The notes beneath the pieces were generated by a model, which had not been told where the DNA came from, did no database searches, and saw only the letters and a program-made list of their open reading frames with translations. Below are positions 1 through 7,574 of a stretch of DNA of 33,750 bases, in pieces. Every line of letters begins with the position of its first letter. Position 1 is the stretch's first letter. Source of the stretch: a bacterium (lineage in GTDB: Bacteria > SZUA-79 > Acidulodesulfobacterales > Acidulodesulfobacteraceae); assembly GCA_027318865.1 (NCBI GenBank), contig DAHVOJ010000015.1, forward strand, positions 1-33,750, in the 5' to 3' direction. Position numbers and translations under genes: made by a program.

Positions 1-173
1 TTTTATTATTATTTTTAGTTAAGGAATAGACAAATTAAAAGTTATTTATATATAGACATTTTAAAAGTTATTAACATGGGATAAAAAAAATATTGACTTT
101 TTGCTTCCTAAGTGATAAAAAGTAATATTTAGTGTTTAAAAAAATACCGCAAACTTTAAGGTCTAAAATCATA

Positions 174-182
174 TGATATAAT
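174..182 (+). promoter_or_regulatory. Extended -10 promoter of the Rieske/cytochrome b operon
   Basis: The string TGATATAAT is a perfect extended -10 (TGn followed by TATAAT), 31 bases before the Rieske start codon. No good -35 lies upstream (CTTTAA at 154-159), as is usual for extended -10 promoters. A run of G at 201-207 gives a strong ribosome binding site. A second weaker candidate starts with TTGACT at 93-98. Confidence 0.55.
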
Positions 183-213
183 TAGCAAATTATTTAAATA
201 AGGGGGGTAAAAA

Positions 214-735
214 ATGGCTAAAAGTTCGGAAGAGTCGCCGTCAAGGCGAACTTTTATGATGGTTGTGATCGGATTAATTTCCGCTATAATCGGCGTTGCA
301 GTTACAATACCGATATTGGGCGAAATTTTAAGTCCGCTGTTTAAAAAAAGAGACATAGTATGGGCTGAACTCGGTAAAATTGACGACTTTAAAAACATCA
401 AACCTTTGACGCCAAAGTTTGTTCCGGTTTATTTCAGGGTCAAAGAAGGCTGGACCATAAACACGCTTCCTAGACAGGTTGTAGTCGTTAAGGATATAAC
501 CGGGAAACTTTATTTCTTTTCCAATCAATGCACCCATTTGGGATGTCCTCTTCACTGGATATCCGATAGACAAAAATTTTTATGCCCGTGTCACGGCGGC
601 ATGTTTAACGTTCTCGGCAAGGTAGTAGGCGGACCGCCCCCAAGACCTTTATATCAATGGGTTTATAAAGTAAATAAAGGTAAAGTTTTAATTCAAAATA
701 AGTTTATCGATAATCCAAAGGATAGGGGGATCTGA
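214..735 (+). CDS. petA: Rieske 2Fe-2S protein of a cytochrome bc/b6f-type complex
   Basis: 173-residue Rieske iron-sulfur subunit that passes electrons from quinol to a cytochrome c-type acceptor at the outer face of the inner membrane. The N-terminus has a twin arginine (RR at 11-12) before a hydrophobic anchor (about 14-36), the usual uncleaved Tat signal-anchor. The cluster ligands are clear: CTHLGC at 106-111 and CPCHGG at 124-129, with the two Cys and two His needed for the 2Fe-2S centre and the Cys pair forming the disulfide. A GPPPRPL segment at 140-146 is the usual proline loop. Length is normal. The stop codon overlaps the cytochrome b start by one base (TGATG), so the two are translationally coupled. 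A GGGGGG ribosome binding site supports this start. Confidence 0.95.
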   Translation: MAKSSEESPSRRTFMMVVIGLISAIIGVAVTIPILGEILSPLFKKRDIVWAELGKIDDFKNIKPLTPKFVPVYFRVKEGWTINTLPRQVVVVKDITGKLYFFSNQCTHLGCPLHWISDRQKFLCPCHGGMFNVLGKVVGGPPPRPLYQWVYKVNKGKVLIQNKFIDNPKDRGI

Positions 736-1841
736 TGTTTAAAAAAATTCAGGACTGGTTTGACGAAAGGATAGGTTTGACCGAACTAATAAACGAGTTT
801 AACGGCGAAAGGATACCTGCGAGGGGCGGCTGGGCATATACGTTCGGAAGCCTGTTAGCCTTTCTTTTTATAATACAGGTTGTAACGGGAATATTTCTGT
901 TATTCTATTATGTTCCTTATTTTCCGATGGCAAGAAACTCTACCTATTTTATAAAGCATCATGTTTTATTGGGCAATATTCTCCTCGGTATTCATTTATG
1001 GGGAGCGTTTACCATGATTTTTATTCTTCTCGTACATATGTCCAGGGTTTATTTTTCCGGTTCATATAAAAAACCGAGAGAAATGCAGTGGGTTGCCGGT
1101 ATGGTTTTGTTTTCGGTGGTAGTATTTCTTGGATTAACCGGATATATGCTTATAGGAAACGAAAATTCATGGTGGACGATAAACGTTCTCGATAACGTTG
1201 CTTCTCATACCCCGCTTATCGGCGGTTTTTTGAGGATAATCGTAAAAGGCGGAACCGAAACGTCGGTTTTGACTATGCAGCATATATTTGCCGTTCACGT
1301 GTGGCTTTTGCCGCTAGTAGTCATTATGTTTATACCGATACATATTTTCTTGGTAAGGAAAACCGGCGAACAGGGTATGCCGCTGGAATATAAAAACAGC
1401 AAGCTGCCCGACGACGATATTAATAAATGGAAACATCCGGATGCAACCGTTCCGTTTTTTCCGGATCAGCTGTTTAAAGACATGATAGTTGCATTAGGGG
1501 TATTTGCCGTGATTTATTTTCTTGCAATTTATTTCGGCGCGCCGATAGGACCTATGTTCAGACCGCTCGCGCTTAATTTTGCTCCAGAGGCTGACTGGTA
1601 CTTCCTTGCAAACGAAGAATTGCTAAAATATTTTCCGGGTCACGGGCTTATAATATTTTCGACGTTTCTAATACCGACTATCGGATTTGCCATACTGTTT
1701 GCATTGCCTTTTATCGACAGGGGGCATGAGAGAAGTCCGTTTAAAAGACCTGCGGCAACGGTGCTTGGGATTTTGTTTCTCCTTTTGTTAGTTTATTTAA
1801 CTTTAATCGGCGGCGAACCAAAAGCGCCTGCTACCGTATAA
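735..1841 (+). CDS. petB: Cytochrome b of a bc/b6f-type complex
   Basis: 368-residue polytopic cytochrome b, the quinol-oxidising core partner of the Rieske protein. Heme-ligand histidines are visible at H87/H101 and H188/H203. The 15-residue step of the second pair is the cytochrome b6-type spacing. The loop EADWYFL (near 283) stands for the PEWY-like quinol-site motif, but with D before WYFL. The C-terminal half carries about three more membrane segments and the conserved LPFIDRG stretch, so both b6 and subunit IV-like parts are in one chain, shorter than mitochondrial cytochrome b. It follows the Rieske gene directly and is followed 22 bases later by a heme c membrane protein, giving a three-gene operon. 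Confidence 0.95.
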   Translation: MFKKIQDWFDERIGLTELINEFNGERIPARGGWAYTFGSLLAFLFIIQVVTGIFLLFYYVPYFPMARNSTYFIKHHVLLGNILLGIHLWGAFTMIFILLVHMSRVYFSGSYKKPREMQWVAGMVLFSVVVFLGLTGYMLIGNENSWWTINVLDNVASHTPLIGGFLRIIVKGGTETSVLTMQHIFAVHVWLLPLVVIMFIPIHIFLVRKTGEQGMPLEYKNSKLPDDDINKWKHPDATVPFFPDQLFKDMIVALGVFAVIYFLAIYFGAPIGPMFRPLALNFAPEADWYFLANEELLKYFPGHGLIIFSTFLIPTIGFAILFALPFIDRGHERSPFKRPAATVLGILFLLLLVYLTLIGGEPKAPATV

Positions 1842-1863
1842 AATCAAAAGAGGAGTAAATACG

Positions 1864-3372
1864 ATGAATTTAGGTGTTATAGATATAGTAAATCTATTTA
1901 TAAACAGGCTTGCGCTAGGTTTTATGGCGATTGCCTTTATATCCCAGTATATCGGGATATTTAAAAAAGAAGACAGATACTTCAGGCTTGCAAAGCCGCT
2001 TATAATGTGTGCTTTGGTAATAGGCACCGTTCAAACTATACTGTATTTTTATTTCTTAAGTCTTCTTAGAAACGGAATTCCAAATTTCTGGATACTTATA
2101 AATAAATTACAGCCCGGAGTGATCGGTTATTCGATGGAATTTTTACTGGCGTTTCTTGTTCTCGGCGCAATATACTATGCGGGGTTTGACAGAAAAGGCG
2201 AAGGGAAACACAAGGGGTGGAACGTATTTATCGGTATAATAGCGTTTTTGGCAGGTTTTGCTTCAGACGTTTTTTATACCATTTCCGAAAGCTATACTAT
2301 GGGTCCTACTCCTCAGACCGCTATCAGAACGCCGATGGTTTTGCTTTTAATCATAGAAAAAAATATACAAATTTTTGCTCTTTCAGGCGCATTACTTATT
2401 ATATGGGCAGGAATCAGATATATTATTTCCTCTAAACAGGAAGATAAAGATTTTTACGACTGGCTCGGGTCGTTTGCAAGTATTATAACGGTTATGTTTT
2501 TATTGATGTATCCTGTAGTATATTTCGGATGGTTTAAGCACTTCAGGGCTACGGCAAGTTCGGGATTTAACAGGATAATGCTTGGAAAAGAGCAGTGGAT
2601 AATGTACACTTTCATGGGAACGATGGGATCTGCGCTTATCCTGCAATACATTTATATGCTCTGGAAGCTGATTAACGGCAGGGATAAGACCAAACCTACG
2701 GTTTCGGTAGGTCTTATCATTTTCTTCATAATAGTCGGGCTTGTTTCTCTAGGTTTTGGAATGCTACCCATGACTGCCGGTGTTCTTGGAAATATGCAGC
2801 CGGTTAAATATTTATCTTTAACCGGTTTATTTTTAACCGGCTTTTTAGTTCTAGGCTATTATCTTAAGGACCTTACGCCAAATTTTAAATTTGGGAATAT
2901 TTCAAAAATTCCCCAAATATTTTTAATATTCAGCGGACTGTGCATTGCCGTCAATGTTCCTGTTATGGGATATATGAAAATTGCGGCAAGAGGGACGAAT
3001 AGAATTATATATCAGACTATGAATTTAAACGGAACCAAATATGTTCCGCCGATTGTTTATCCGTGGCCCGTTAAACCCGGTTACGGTCTTTTGCATGATA
3101 AGTGCGTCATATGTCATACATTAAACAGGGTCGAAAGATATAACGGTAAGGCATACGGAGACTGGAAACTTCTTATCCTGCATCAGATGAAAGATGTAAA
3201 CGGCTGTCCTATAACGATTGCCGAAGGCAAAAAAATCATTCATTATTTAGACTCTTTAAACATCATAGCCTATAATCAACATCTTGCAAAAGAACATAAA
3301 AAATGGACTCCTCCGGCATCTTTACCCTGGGGAACCGTTGCTAAAAAAAGTAAAAAAACAGCTAAAAAATAG
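1864..3372 (+). CDS. Polytopic membrane protein with C-terminal c-type heme domain
   Basis: 502 residues: about ten hydrophobic membrane segments over the first 390 residues, then a soluble C-terminal domain with one CVICH c-heme site (414-418) and a plausible distal Met in LHQM (near 442). The tail is Lys-rich. The start has the ribosome binding site AGAGGAG. As third gene of the Rieske/cytochrome b operon it probably takes the role of cytochrome c1 or f, taking electrons from the Rieske cluster, but on a large membrane platform that I cannot assign to a named family. Heme attachment places the C-terminus in the periplasm. It could instead be a separate quinol- or cytochrome-linked membrane oxidoreductase subunit. 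The heme site and topology are seen; the role is inferred from context. Confidence 0.75.
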   Translation: MNLGVIDIVNLFINRLALGFMAIAFISQYIGIFKKEDRYFRLAKPLIMCALVIGTVQTILYFYFLSLLRNGIPNFWILINKLQPGVIGYSMEFLLAFLVLGAIYYAGFDRKGEGKHKGWNVFIGIIAFLAGFASDVFYTISESYTMGPTPQTAIRTPMVLLLIIEKNIQIFALSGALLIIWAGIRYIISSKQEDKDFYDWLGSFASIITVMFLLMYPVVYFGWFKHFRATASSGFNRIMLGKEQWIMYTFMGTMGSALILQYIYMLWKLINGRDKTKPTVSVGLIIFFIIVGLVSLGFGMLPMTAGVLGNMQPVKYLSLTGLFLTGFLVLGYYLKDLTPNFKFGNISKIPQIFLIFSGLCIAVNVPVMGYMKIAARGTNRIIYQTMNLNGTKYVPPIVYPWPVKPGYGLLHDKCVICHTLNRVERYNGKAYGDWKLLILHQMKDVNGCPITIAEGKKIIHYLDSLNIIAYNQHLAKEHKKWTPPASLPWGTVAKKSKKTAKK

Positions 3373-3412
3373 TTATCTTCAGCAATAAAAAAAGTAAAAA
3401 AAAGACTTTATT

Positions 3413-3492
3413 AAAGGGCATTTGCCGTTTTGTTATATTTTATTCCATAAAGTAAGATATAATTATAAAATATGAAACGGCAAATGCCCTTT
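3413..3492. terminator. Long perfect hairpin with T-run (terminator with 44-base loop)
   Basis: An 18-bp perfect inverted repeat, left arm 3413-3430 and right arm 3475-3492 (AAACGGCAAATGCCCTTT), followed by a T-run. It lies just after the heme c membrane protein and before the ATP synthase genes, so it should end the first operon. The loop is unusually long and contains promoter-like hexamers (see next entry). Confidence 0.6.
3430..3458 (+). promoter_or_regulatory. Candidate promoter inside the terminator loop
   Basis: TTGTTA (3430-3435), 17 bases, TAAGAT (3453-3458). A transcript starting here would carry only the right arm of the hairpin and so could not form the terminator. The next TATAAT-like string at 3458-3463 has no matching -35. 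Confidence 0.4.
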
Positions 3493-3516
3493 TTAATATT
3501 TAGACATAAAAAAATA

Positions 3517-3732
3517 ATGGATAAAAAGTTTATTAAACAAATTGCCAGAATGAGTTCATTGGGTCTCAATTTAATAATATCTATCCTGATTGGAATTTTT
3601 ATCGGAATCGAAATCGATAAATATTTCGGTTTTAAATATCTATTTCTTATCGTTTTTTTTATTCTGGGTTTTATAGCAGGTATTTATGAAATATATAAAG
3701 CTATTAAAAAAGAGCTTAATGAAAAACTATAA
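3517..3732 (+). CDS. AtpZ-like ATP synthase gene 1 protein
   Basis: Small membrane protein, 71 residues from this ATG, with two membrane segments. The pattern LGLN...ILIGIFIGIEIDKYFG...FFILGFIAGIYEIYKAIKK matches the AtpZ (ATPase_gene1, PF09527) family, encoded first in many F-type ATP synthase operons. The reading frame also opens at ATG 3472, adding 15 residues encoded within the right arm of the terminator hairpin. I prefer 3517 because the family starts here, although neither start has a good ribosome binding site. It overlaps the next gene by 14 bases. Confidence 0.7.
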   Translation: MDKKFIKQIARMSSLGLNLIISILIGIFIGIEIDKYFGFKYLFLIVFFILGFIAGIYEIYKAIKKELNEKL

Positions 3733-4114
3733 TAAATCGTTGAAATTTAAAATAATATTAAATGTATTTATTGCCGGAACGGCATCGATTTTTATATCGG
3801 CAGGCTTAATAAAACTGTTTTATAATCGGTCGGATGTTTTTACAAGCATTACGGCCGGTTTCATTATTTCTTATTTTTTATTTACGGATACCTCATTATA
3901 TTTATTCAAAAATATTAAAAAATTAAATCCGGTAAAATTTAATTTAACCGTGATAAGAGACTTGCTCATCATTATGTTTTTTTTTATAATATCTAATAAA
4001 TTTATTAATTTTAATTTTGTTTTAATAGCAGTCGGAATTACCATAACTCCTGTTTCCGTATCATTATTGCGGATATTGTTTCCGCATATCGTAAATTATG
4101 CTTCGGAAGAGTAA
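3719..4114 (+). CDS. AtpI-like ATP synthase accessory membrane protein
   Basis: 131 residues from ATG 3719, with four hydrophobic segments, between an AtpZ-like gene and ATP synthase subunit a. This position and topology are those of AtpI (ATP synthase I), which helps assembly of the c-ring. The sequence is weakly conserved, so the call rests largely on context. An upstream in-frame ATG at 3686 would give 142 residues but would overlap atpZ much further; the coupled start at 3719 is more likely. Low GC and Lys/Ile/Phe-rich composition match the neighbours. Confidence 0.6.
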   Translation: MKNYNKSLKFKIILNVFIAGTASIFISAGLIKLFYNRSDVFTSITAGFIISYFLFTDTSLYLFKNIKKLNPVKFNLTVIRDLLIIMFFFIISNKFINFNFVLIAVGITITPVSVSLLRILFPHIVNYASEE

Positions 4115-4123
4115 AAACGCTTT

Positions 4124-4780
4124 ATGTTAAAATCTCCTATTATAATAAATATTCATGGAATACCGATTTACTGGACGATGACCGTTATCGTAATGGGTCT
4201 TGTATTATTGGCGGCTTTTATCGTCGGCAGGAACTTAGAGGTTGTTCCAAACGGTTTGCAAAGTTTTTTTGAACTTATATTTATAATGACTGAATATTTT
4301 TTAAAGGAAATTATCGGGGAAGAAGGCGGCATATATTTACCTATAATAGCATCTTTTGCAATTTTTATTCTTTTTTCTAATCTAATCGGCAGTATTCCCG
4401 GATTTACTTCGCCGACTGCGACTATCGACACGACTGCCGCTTTAGCCCTTATCGTATTTTTTCTTTCCCATGCCGTCGGAATTAAGAAACACAGAGCAAA
4501 ATATATAAAAAAATTCATAGGTCCGCTTATAATAATCGCGCCGATAATGATAATAATAGAGGTGATGTCCGCGTTATCCCGTCCTTTTTCCCATGCCTTG
4601 CGATTGTTTGCTAATATATTTGCGGAAGAATTTATGGTTACCGTTCTTTTATTTTTGCTCCCTTGGGTAATTCCTGCAATTATGATGTATATGCAGATAT
4701 TTACGGACTTAATGCAGGCATTCGTGTTTTATCTCCTTGCCATTATATATATTGCGCTGTCATTAGAAGAAGAGCATTAA
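4124..4780 (+). CDS. atpB: F0F1 ATP synthase subunit a
   Basis: 218-residue stator channel subunit of the F0 sector. The essential arginine is in SHALRLFANIFAEE (R160), aligned with Arg210 of E. coli, and the C-terminal helix has the QAFVFYLL pattern. Five or so membrane helices are visible. It is shorter than the E. coli protein because the N-terminal extension is minimal, as in many deltaproteobacteria. It is followed 68 bases later by the c subunit. The F1 genes are not in this window, so the operon is the split type with F0 membrane parts separate. Confidence 0.95.
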   Translation: MLKSPIIINIHGIPIYWTMTVIVMGLVLLAAFIVGRNLEVVPNGLQSFFELIFIMTEYFLKEIIGEEGGIYLPIIASFAIFILFSNLIGSIPGFTSPTATIDTTAALALIVFFLSHAVGIKKHRAKYIKKFIGPLIIIAPIMIIIEVMSALSRPFSHALRLFANIFAEEFMVTVLLFLLPWVIPAIMMYMQIFTDLMQAFVFYLLAIIYIALSLEEEH

Positions 4781-4848
4781 AATTTCATTATGTTTCCTTT
4801 AAGCATCTATAAATTATAAAATTATAAAATTAAATTGGAGGTTTTTAA

Positions 4849-5238
4849 ATGTTTAAATATCTAATTTTTATCTTAACGTTTTTGTCGGTTTCTATTTACG
4901 GAATAAAATGCTTTGCGGCTAAAGTCGCCGTATCGTCCGTTCCGGTTCATAACATAACTAATAATTCCGTATTGTTTTCTAAAAGCCTGTTTTTTGGATT
5001 ATCCGCTCTTGGCGGGGGTCTTGCAATAGGACTGGGGGTTATCGGCGCCGGCGTCGGTATGGGCAACGCGGTAAGAGGCGCCTTAGAATCGATGGGAAGA
5101 AACCCCGGCATGGAAAAAAAATTAATCGTCTGGATGATAACCGGTATGGCGATTATGGAGTCTTTAGCTCTTTACGCTTTGCTGATAACTTTCATTCTTT
5201 TTTACGCAAATCCTTTCAAAGGAATATTTTTAAAATAA
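4849..5238 (+). CDS. atpE: F0F1 ATP synthase subunit c, with N-terminal presequence
   Basis: 129 residues, longer than the usual 75-90. The C-terminal two thirds form the hairpin: a glycine-rich first helix (about 50-76), polar loop GRNPG (83-87) and second helix with the ion-binding Glu at E104 in AIMESLALYALL. The Na+-binding Gln of sodium-type rings is replaced by Met71 in the GAGVGMG stretch, so proton specificity is more likely. The first 23 residues form a hydrophobic segment ending KCFAAK that resembles a cleavable signal peptide, an unusual addition followed by a 20-residue linker. GGAGG ribosome binding site. Confidence 0.93.
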   Translation: MFKYLIFILTFLSVSIYGIKCFAAKVAVSSVPVHNITNNSVLFSKSLFFGLSALGGGLAIGLGVIGAGVGMGNAVRGALESMGRNPGMEKKLIVWMITGMAIMESLALYALLITFILFYANPFKGIFLK

Positions 5239-5362
5239 GGGGAAATTTTTAAGAAATATTTTTAAGAAATATTGTTAAAAAATATTTGTATTACCTGAAT
5301 TTTTATGATAATATAAATAAACTCAATTAAAATTTTTTAAATTATTTTTGCCTGTATTTTAT

Positions 5363-5439
<77 letters not shown>

Positions 5440-5481
5440 TTAAAAACACTGAAATAAAGCCTTTCCCCGTAATTCACTCAT

Positions 5482-5510
5482 TTGACAAAAATGTAAAAAA
5501 TAGGTAAAAT
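5482..5510 (+). promoter_or_regulatory. Integrase promoter
   Basis: TTGACA (5482-5487), exactly 17 bases, then TAAAAT (5505-5510): a near-consensus sigma-70 promoter 49 bases before the integrase ATG. Its -10 lies within the inverted repeat below, so a bound protein would block it. Confidence 0.7.
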
Positions 5511-5535
5511 TATGCAAAATTATGAAAATTTTACC
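5503..5535. promoter_or_regulatory. Operator-like inverted repeat over the integrase -10
   Basis: Perfect 9-bp arms GGTAAAATT (5503-5511) and AATTTTACC (5527-5535) around a 15-base centre holding TATGCAAAATTATG. The same central string recurs before the XRE regulator gene (14914-14927), pointing to a shared binding protein. Confidence 0.6.
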
Positions 5536-5551
5536 TACAAAAACCCCTACA
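5534..5551 (+). repeat. Arm-type site, left copy
   Basis: CCTACAAAAACCCCTACA, 18 bases, occurs again in direct orientation at 15736-15753. The two copies lie about 95 and 58 bases inside the two att repeats, as expected of integrase arm-binding sites. CCCCTAC is repeated within the right copy's flank. Confidence 0.55.
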
Positions 5552-5558
5552 CTTTTTT

Positions 5559-6602
5559 ATGAGAATTTATAAGCGCGGAAATATTTATTGGACTGAATTT
5601 ATAGCAGATAACAAGCGTTATCAGATGTCCACTAAGACTAAAGACAAAAAGCTTGCCGAAGAAATAGCGGCAGCTCTTCAGGCCGACGTGGTCCGGAATA
5701 AATTTAATATCCCTGCGAAATATAAAGCCGAAAAAGTTTTTTCGGAAGTCTGGGAACAATATTTTAAAAGCCAATCGACCGAAAAAGAAACGATAAGGCG
5801 CGCAGGTATAGCTTCTAAGCATTTCATTCCGGTATTTGAAAGCAAAAATATAACGGATATAACGTTAGGCGATATAAAAGCTTATCAGCTTCAGCGCAAA
5901 CTCGAAATTATGAATTTGGAAAAAAATATCGGAAAAAAGGATAGTCAAATATCTTACAGGAGCGTTAATTACGAACTTACTATATTGCACCATTTCTTTA
6001 ATTTCTGCATAGAAAAAGGCTACTTAGGTAATAACCCCTGCACAGGCATTAAAAAACTAAACGAACTATCCCGCCTTAAAACTTTATCCGACGAAGATAT
6101 CGAGAAGCTCATTAATGGAGCTACGAATAAGCTGACTAAAGACCTTATTACTTTTTTAATTTTAACCGGCTGCCGCAAAGGCGAAGCCTTAAACCTTAAA
6201 TGGGACGACGTGGACTTACAAAACGACGTAATAGCGATAAAGGGGACGAAGACTAAGTACGACAGGTATATTCCGATAAGCAAGCCCCTGAAAGAGCTTT
6301 TGAGCCGAATTGAAAAAGTCCAAGACGTTTTATACGTATTTCAAAGAAACGGGGCAAAATTGACCGATTTTAAGCGTTCATTCCATACGGCGTGTAAAAA
6401 TGCCGGATTAAAGGATATGCACATTCACGATTTAAGGCACGTATTTGCAAGTAAAATGGTTATGAACGGAACGTCGCTATTTATAACGGGGGAGCTCCTC
6501 GGTCATAGAACAACCCAGATGACGAAAAGATATTCGCATTTAGTCCCAAGCACTTTACGCAAGGCCGTTGACGACGTTTGGAATAAGGACGATAAAAACT
6601 AA
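5559..6602 (+). CDS. Tyrosine recombinase (integrase)
   Basis: 347-residue phage-type integrase that would insert and excise the element at the tRNA-Phe site. The N-terminal 55 residues form a small arm-binding-like domain, about 60-160 the SAM-like core-binding domain, and 170-340 the catalytic domain. Catalytic residues are all present: R206 (TGCRKGEALNLKW), K231/K233 (GTKTKYDR), H290 and R293 (HDLRHVFAS), H316 (LLGHRTTQ) and Y325 (KRYSH). Reads away from the tRNA gene, 120 bases from it. Its promoter is overlaid by an inverted repeat shared in part with the XRE gene promoter, so expression is likely repressed in the integrated state. No clear ribosome binding site before the ATG (ACTTTTTTATG), so translation may be weak. 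Confidence 0.95.
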   Translation: MRIYKRGNIYWTEFIADNKRYQMSTKTKDKKLAEEIAAALQADVVRNKFNIPAKYKAEKVFSEVWEQYFKSQSTEKETIRRAGIASKHFIPVFESKNITDITLGDIKAYQLQRKLEIMNLEKNIGKKDSQISYRSVNYELTILHHFFNFCIEKGYLGNNPCTGIKKLNELSRLKTLSDEDIEKLINGATNKLTKDLITFLILTGCRKGEALNLKWDDVDLQNDVIAIKGTKTKYDRYIPISKPLKELLSRIEKVQDVLYVFQRNGAKLTDFKRSFHTACKNAGLKDMHIHDLRHVFASKMVMNGTSLFITGELLGHRTTQMTKRYSHLVPSTLRKAVDDVWNKDDKN

Positions 6603-6637
6603 ATATCTTTTTTCCAACAAGACGTATTTTATAAAAG

Positions 6638-6703
6638 ACAATTCAATTCCTCGACTTTCAAAGGAGAGGAATTGAATTGTATACTCTCTATGAGTATACA
6701 ATT
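6638..6703. repeat. Two overlapping, mutually exclusive hairpins
   Basis: Hairpin A has 15-bp perfect arms (6638-6652 and 6666-6680). Hairpin B has 12-bp perfect arms AATTGTATACTC (6675-6686) and GAGTATACAATT (6692-6703). They share 6675-6680, so only one can form fully at a time. They lie between the convergent integrase and replication genes. Confidence 0.6.
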
Positions 6704-6728
6704 ACTATGGGGTGAAAATCCCGAAACC

Positions 6729-6757
6729 TGCAAACTCAATATCGGTGGGCGTTTGCA
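6729..6757 (+). terminator. Weak hairpin with T-run, possible integrase terminator
   Basis: Arms TGCAAAC (6729-6735) and GTTTGCA (6751-6757) around a 15-base loop, followed by AGATTTTTTG. The stem is short and AT-poor only in part, so termination is uncertain. Confidence 0.35.
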
Positions 6758-6775
6758 AGATTTTTTGAATTGAAT

Positions 6776-6819
6776 TTTACGCCAGCTACGGCTAATTTTT
6801 TACGCCAGCTACGGCTAAT
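6776..6819. repeat. Two 21-bp tandem direct repeats next to the replication genes
   Basis: Copies at 6776-6796 and 6799-6819 are identical, each with the core ACGCCAGCTACGGCTAAT, at a 23-base period. The second copy touches the stop codon of the initiator-like gene. Only two copies exist, fewer than in typical iteron arrays. Confidence 0.6.
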
Positions 6820-7574
6820 CAATTTTTTGAATATTTGTCAATAATTATCTGCCTTTCTCCGTCTTTTTTAGTAATTTTAAAATCTTCAATTATGAATTCT
6901 TTTTTAAGCTCGCTTAAGGCTCTTTTAATTGCTCTTTGCTCCTCGGACTTTCTCGACGCTTGAATGACTGCCCTTTCTATTAAAAGACTTTCTGTAAATA
7001 TTTCTCCGCTATTACTTGCGATAAATCCGTATAGGTTTTTTCCCGTTGCGCTCAATTTAGAATATTTAGAAATATCTATTTGTAGGGTTTTATCGTTGCA
7101 AGCATTATAAAAATTCTTATCAAGAAATAATGTTAATATGCCTGTTTGCGCTTGAAATGAGTATTTTAGAAGTGGGTGTATGCCGACTTCGCTAATCGTT
7201 TTCTTTTTTTCAATTTCAAAATAAGTAATATCTAAATTCTGCAAACGACGGATAGAACCTAAAATTGACGTTTCGTCGTGGCTATTAACTATTTTTTTAA
7301 TGTCTTTTATATTTACGTCTATTCTAATAATATTGCCAAAGTCTTTATCTGAAACCGATATTGTCTTTACTGTATTATTTTTTTGAGATATATACATAAT
7401 ACAAAATAGTTTTTCTGCGTCCTCAGTTGTCACGTATTCAACCGCTCTTGCGACTACCTTGCCGTGCGCCGTATTATGCGTTATAAGCATTGCTCCGCTT
7501 TTTTTTGATACCGCGAAAGGCGGATACTTGAGTACCCGCCTGTATATGCTTACTTTATCGTCTTTCTTTATCAT
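6819..7574 (-). CDS. Probable replication initiator protein (RepC-like)
   Basis: 251-residue basic protein downstream of, and overlapping by 4 bases (ATGA), a DnaB/RepA-like helicase gene. The same helicase plus initiator order is found in IncQ-type plasmids (repA-repC). The C-terminal 90 residues look like a winged helix: YSKLSATGKNLYGFIASN, then RKSEEQRAIKRALSELKKEF with a basic DNA-reading stretch. The N-terminal half (YRRVLKYPPFAVSKKSG, then two possible winged-helix-like segments) I cannot match to a named family by eye. Tandem 21-bp repeats and several palindromes lie immediately after it and could be its target. The initiator role is inferred from context and fold hints; a transcriptional regulator is the alternative. 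Confidence 0.5.
   Translation of the reverse strand: MIKKDDKVSIYRRVLKYPPFAVSKKSGAMLITHNTAHGKVVARAVEYVTTEDAEKLFCIMYISQKNNTVKTISVSDKDFGNIIRIDVNIKDIKKIVNSHDETSILGSIRRLQNLDITYFEIEKKKTISEVGIHPLLKYSFQAQTGILTLFLDKNFYNACNDKTLQIDISKYSKLSATGKNLYGFIASNSGEIFTESLLIERAVIQASRKSEEQRAIKRALSELKKEFIIEDFKITKKDGERQIIIDKYSKN

Noticed and set aside
5239-5362. AATATTTTTAAGAAATATT tandem-like AT repeats before the tRNA
   Set aside because: Low-complexity AT sequence, no stem or motif beyond a weak promoter.
6776-6819. CRISPR-like direct repeats
   Set aside because: Only two copies with a 2-base gap and no spacer or cas genes.
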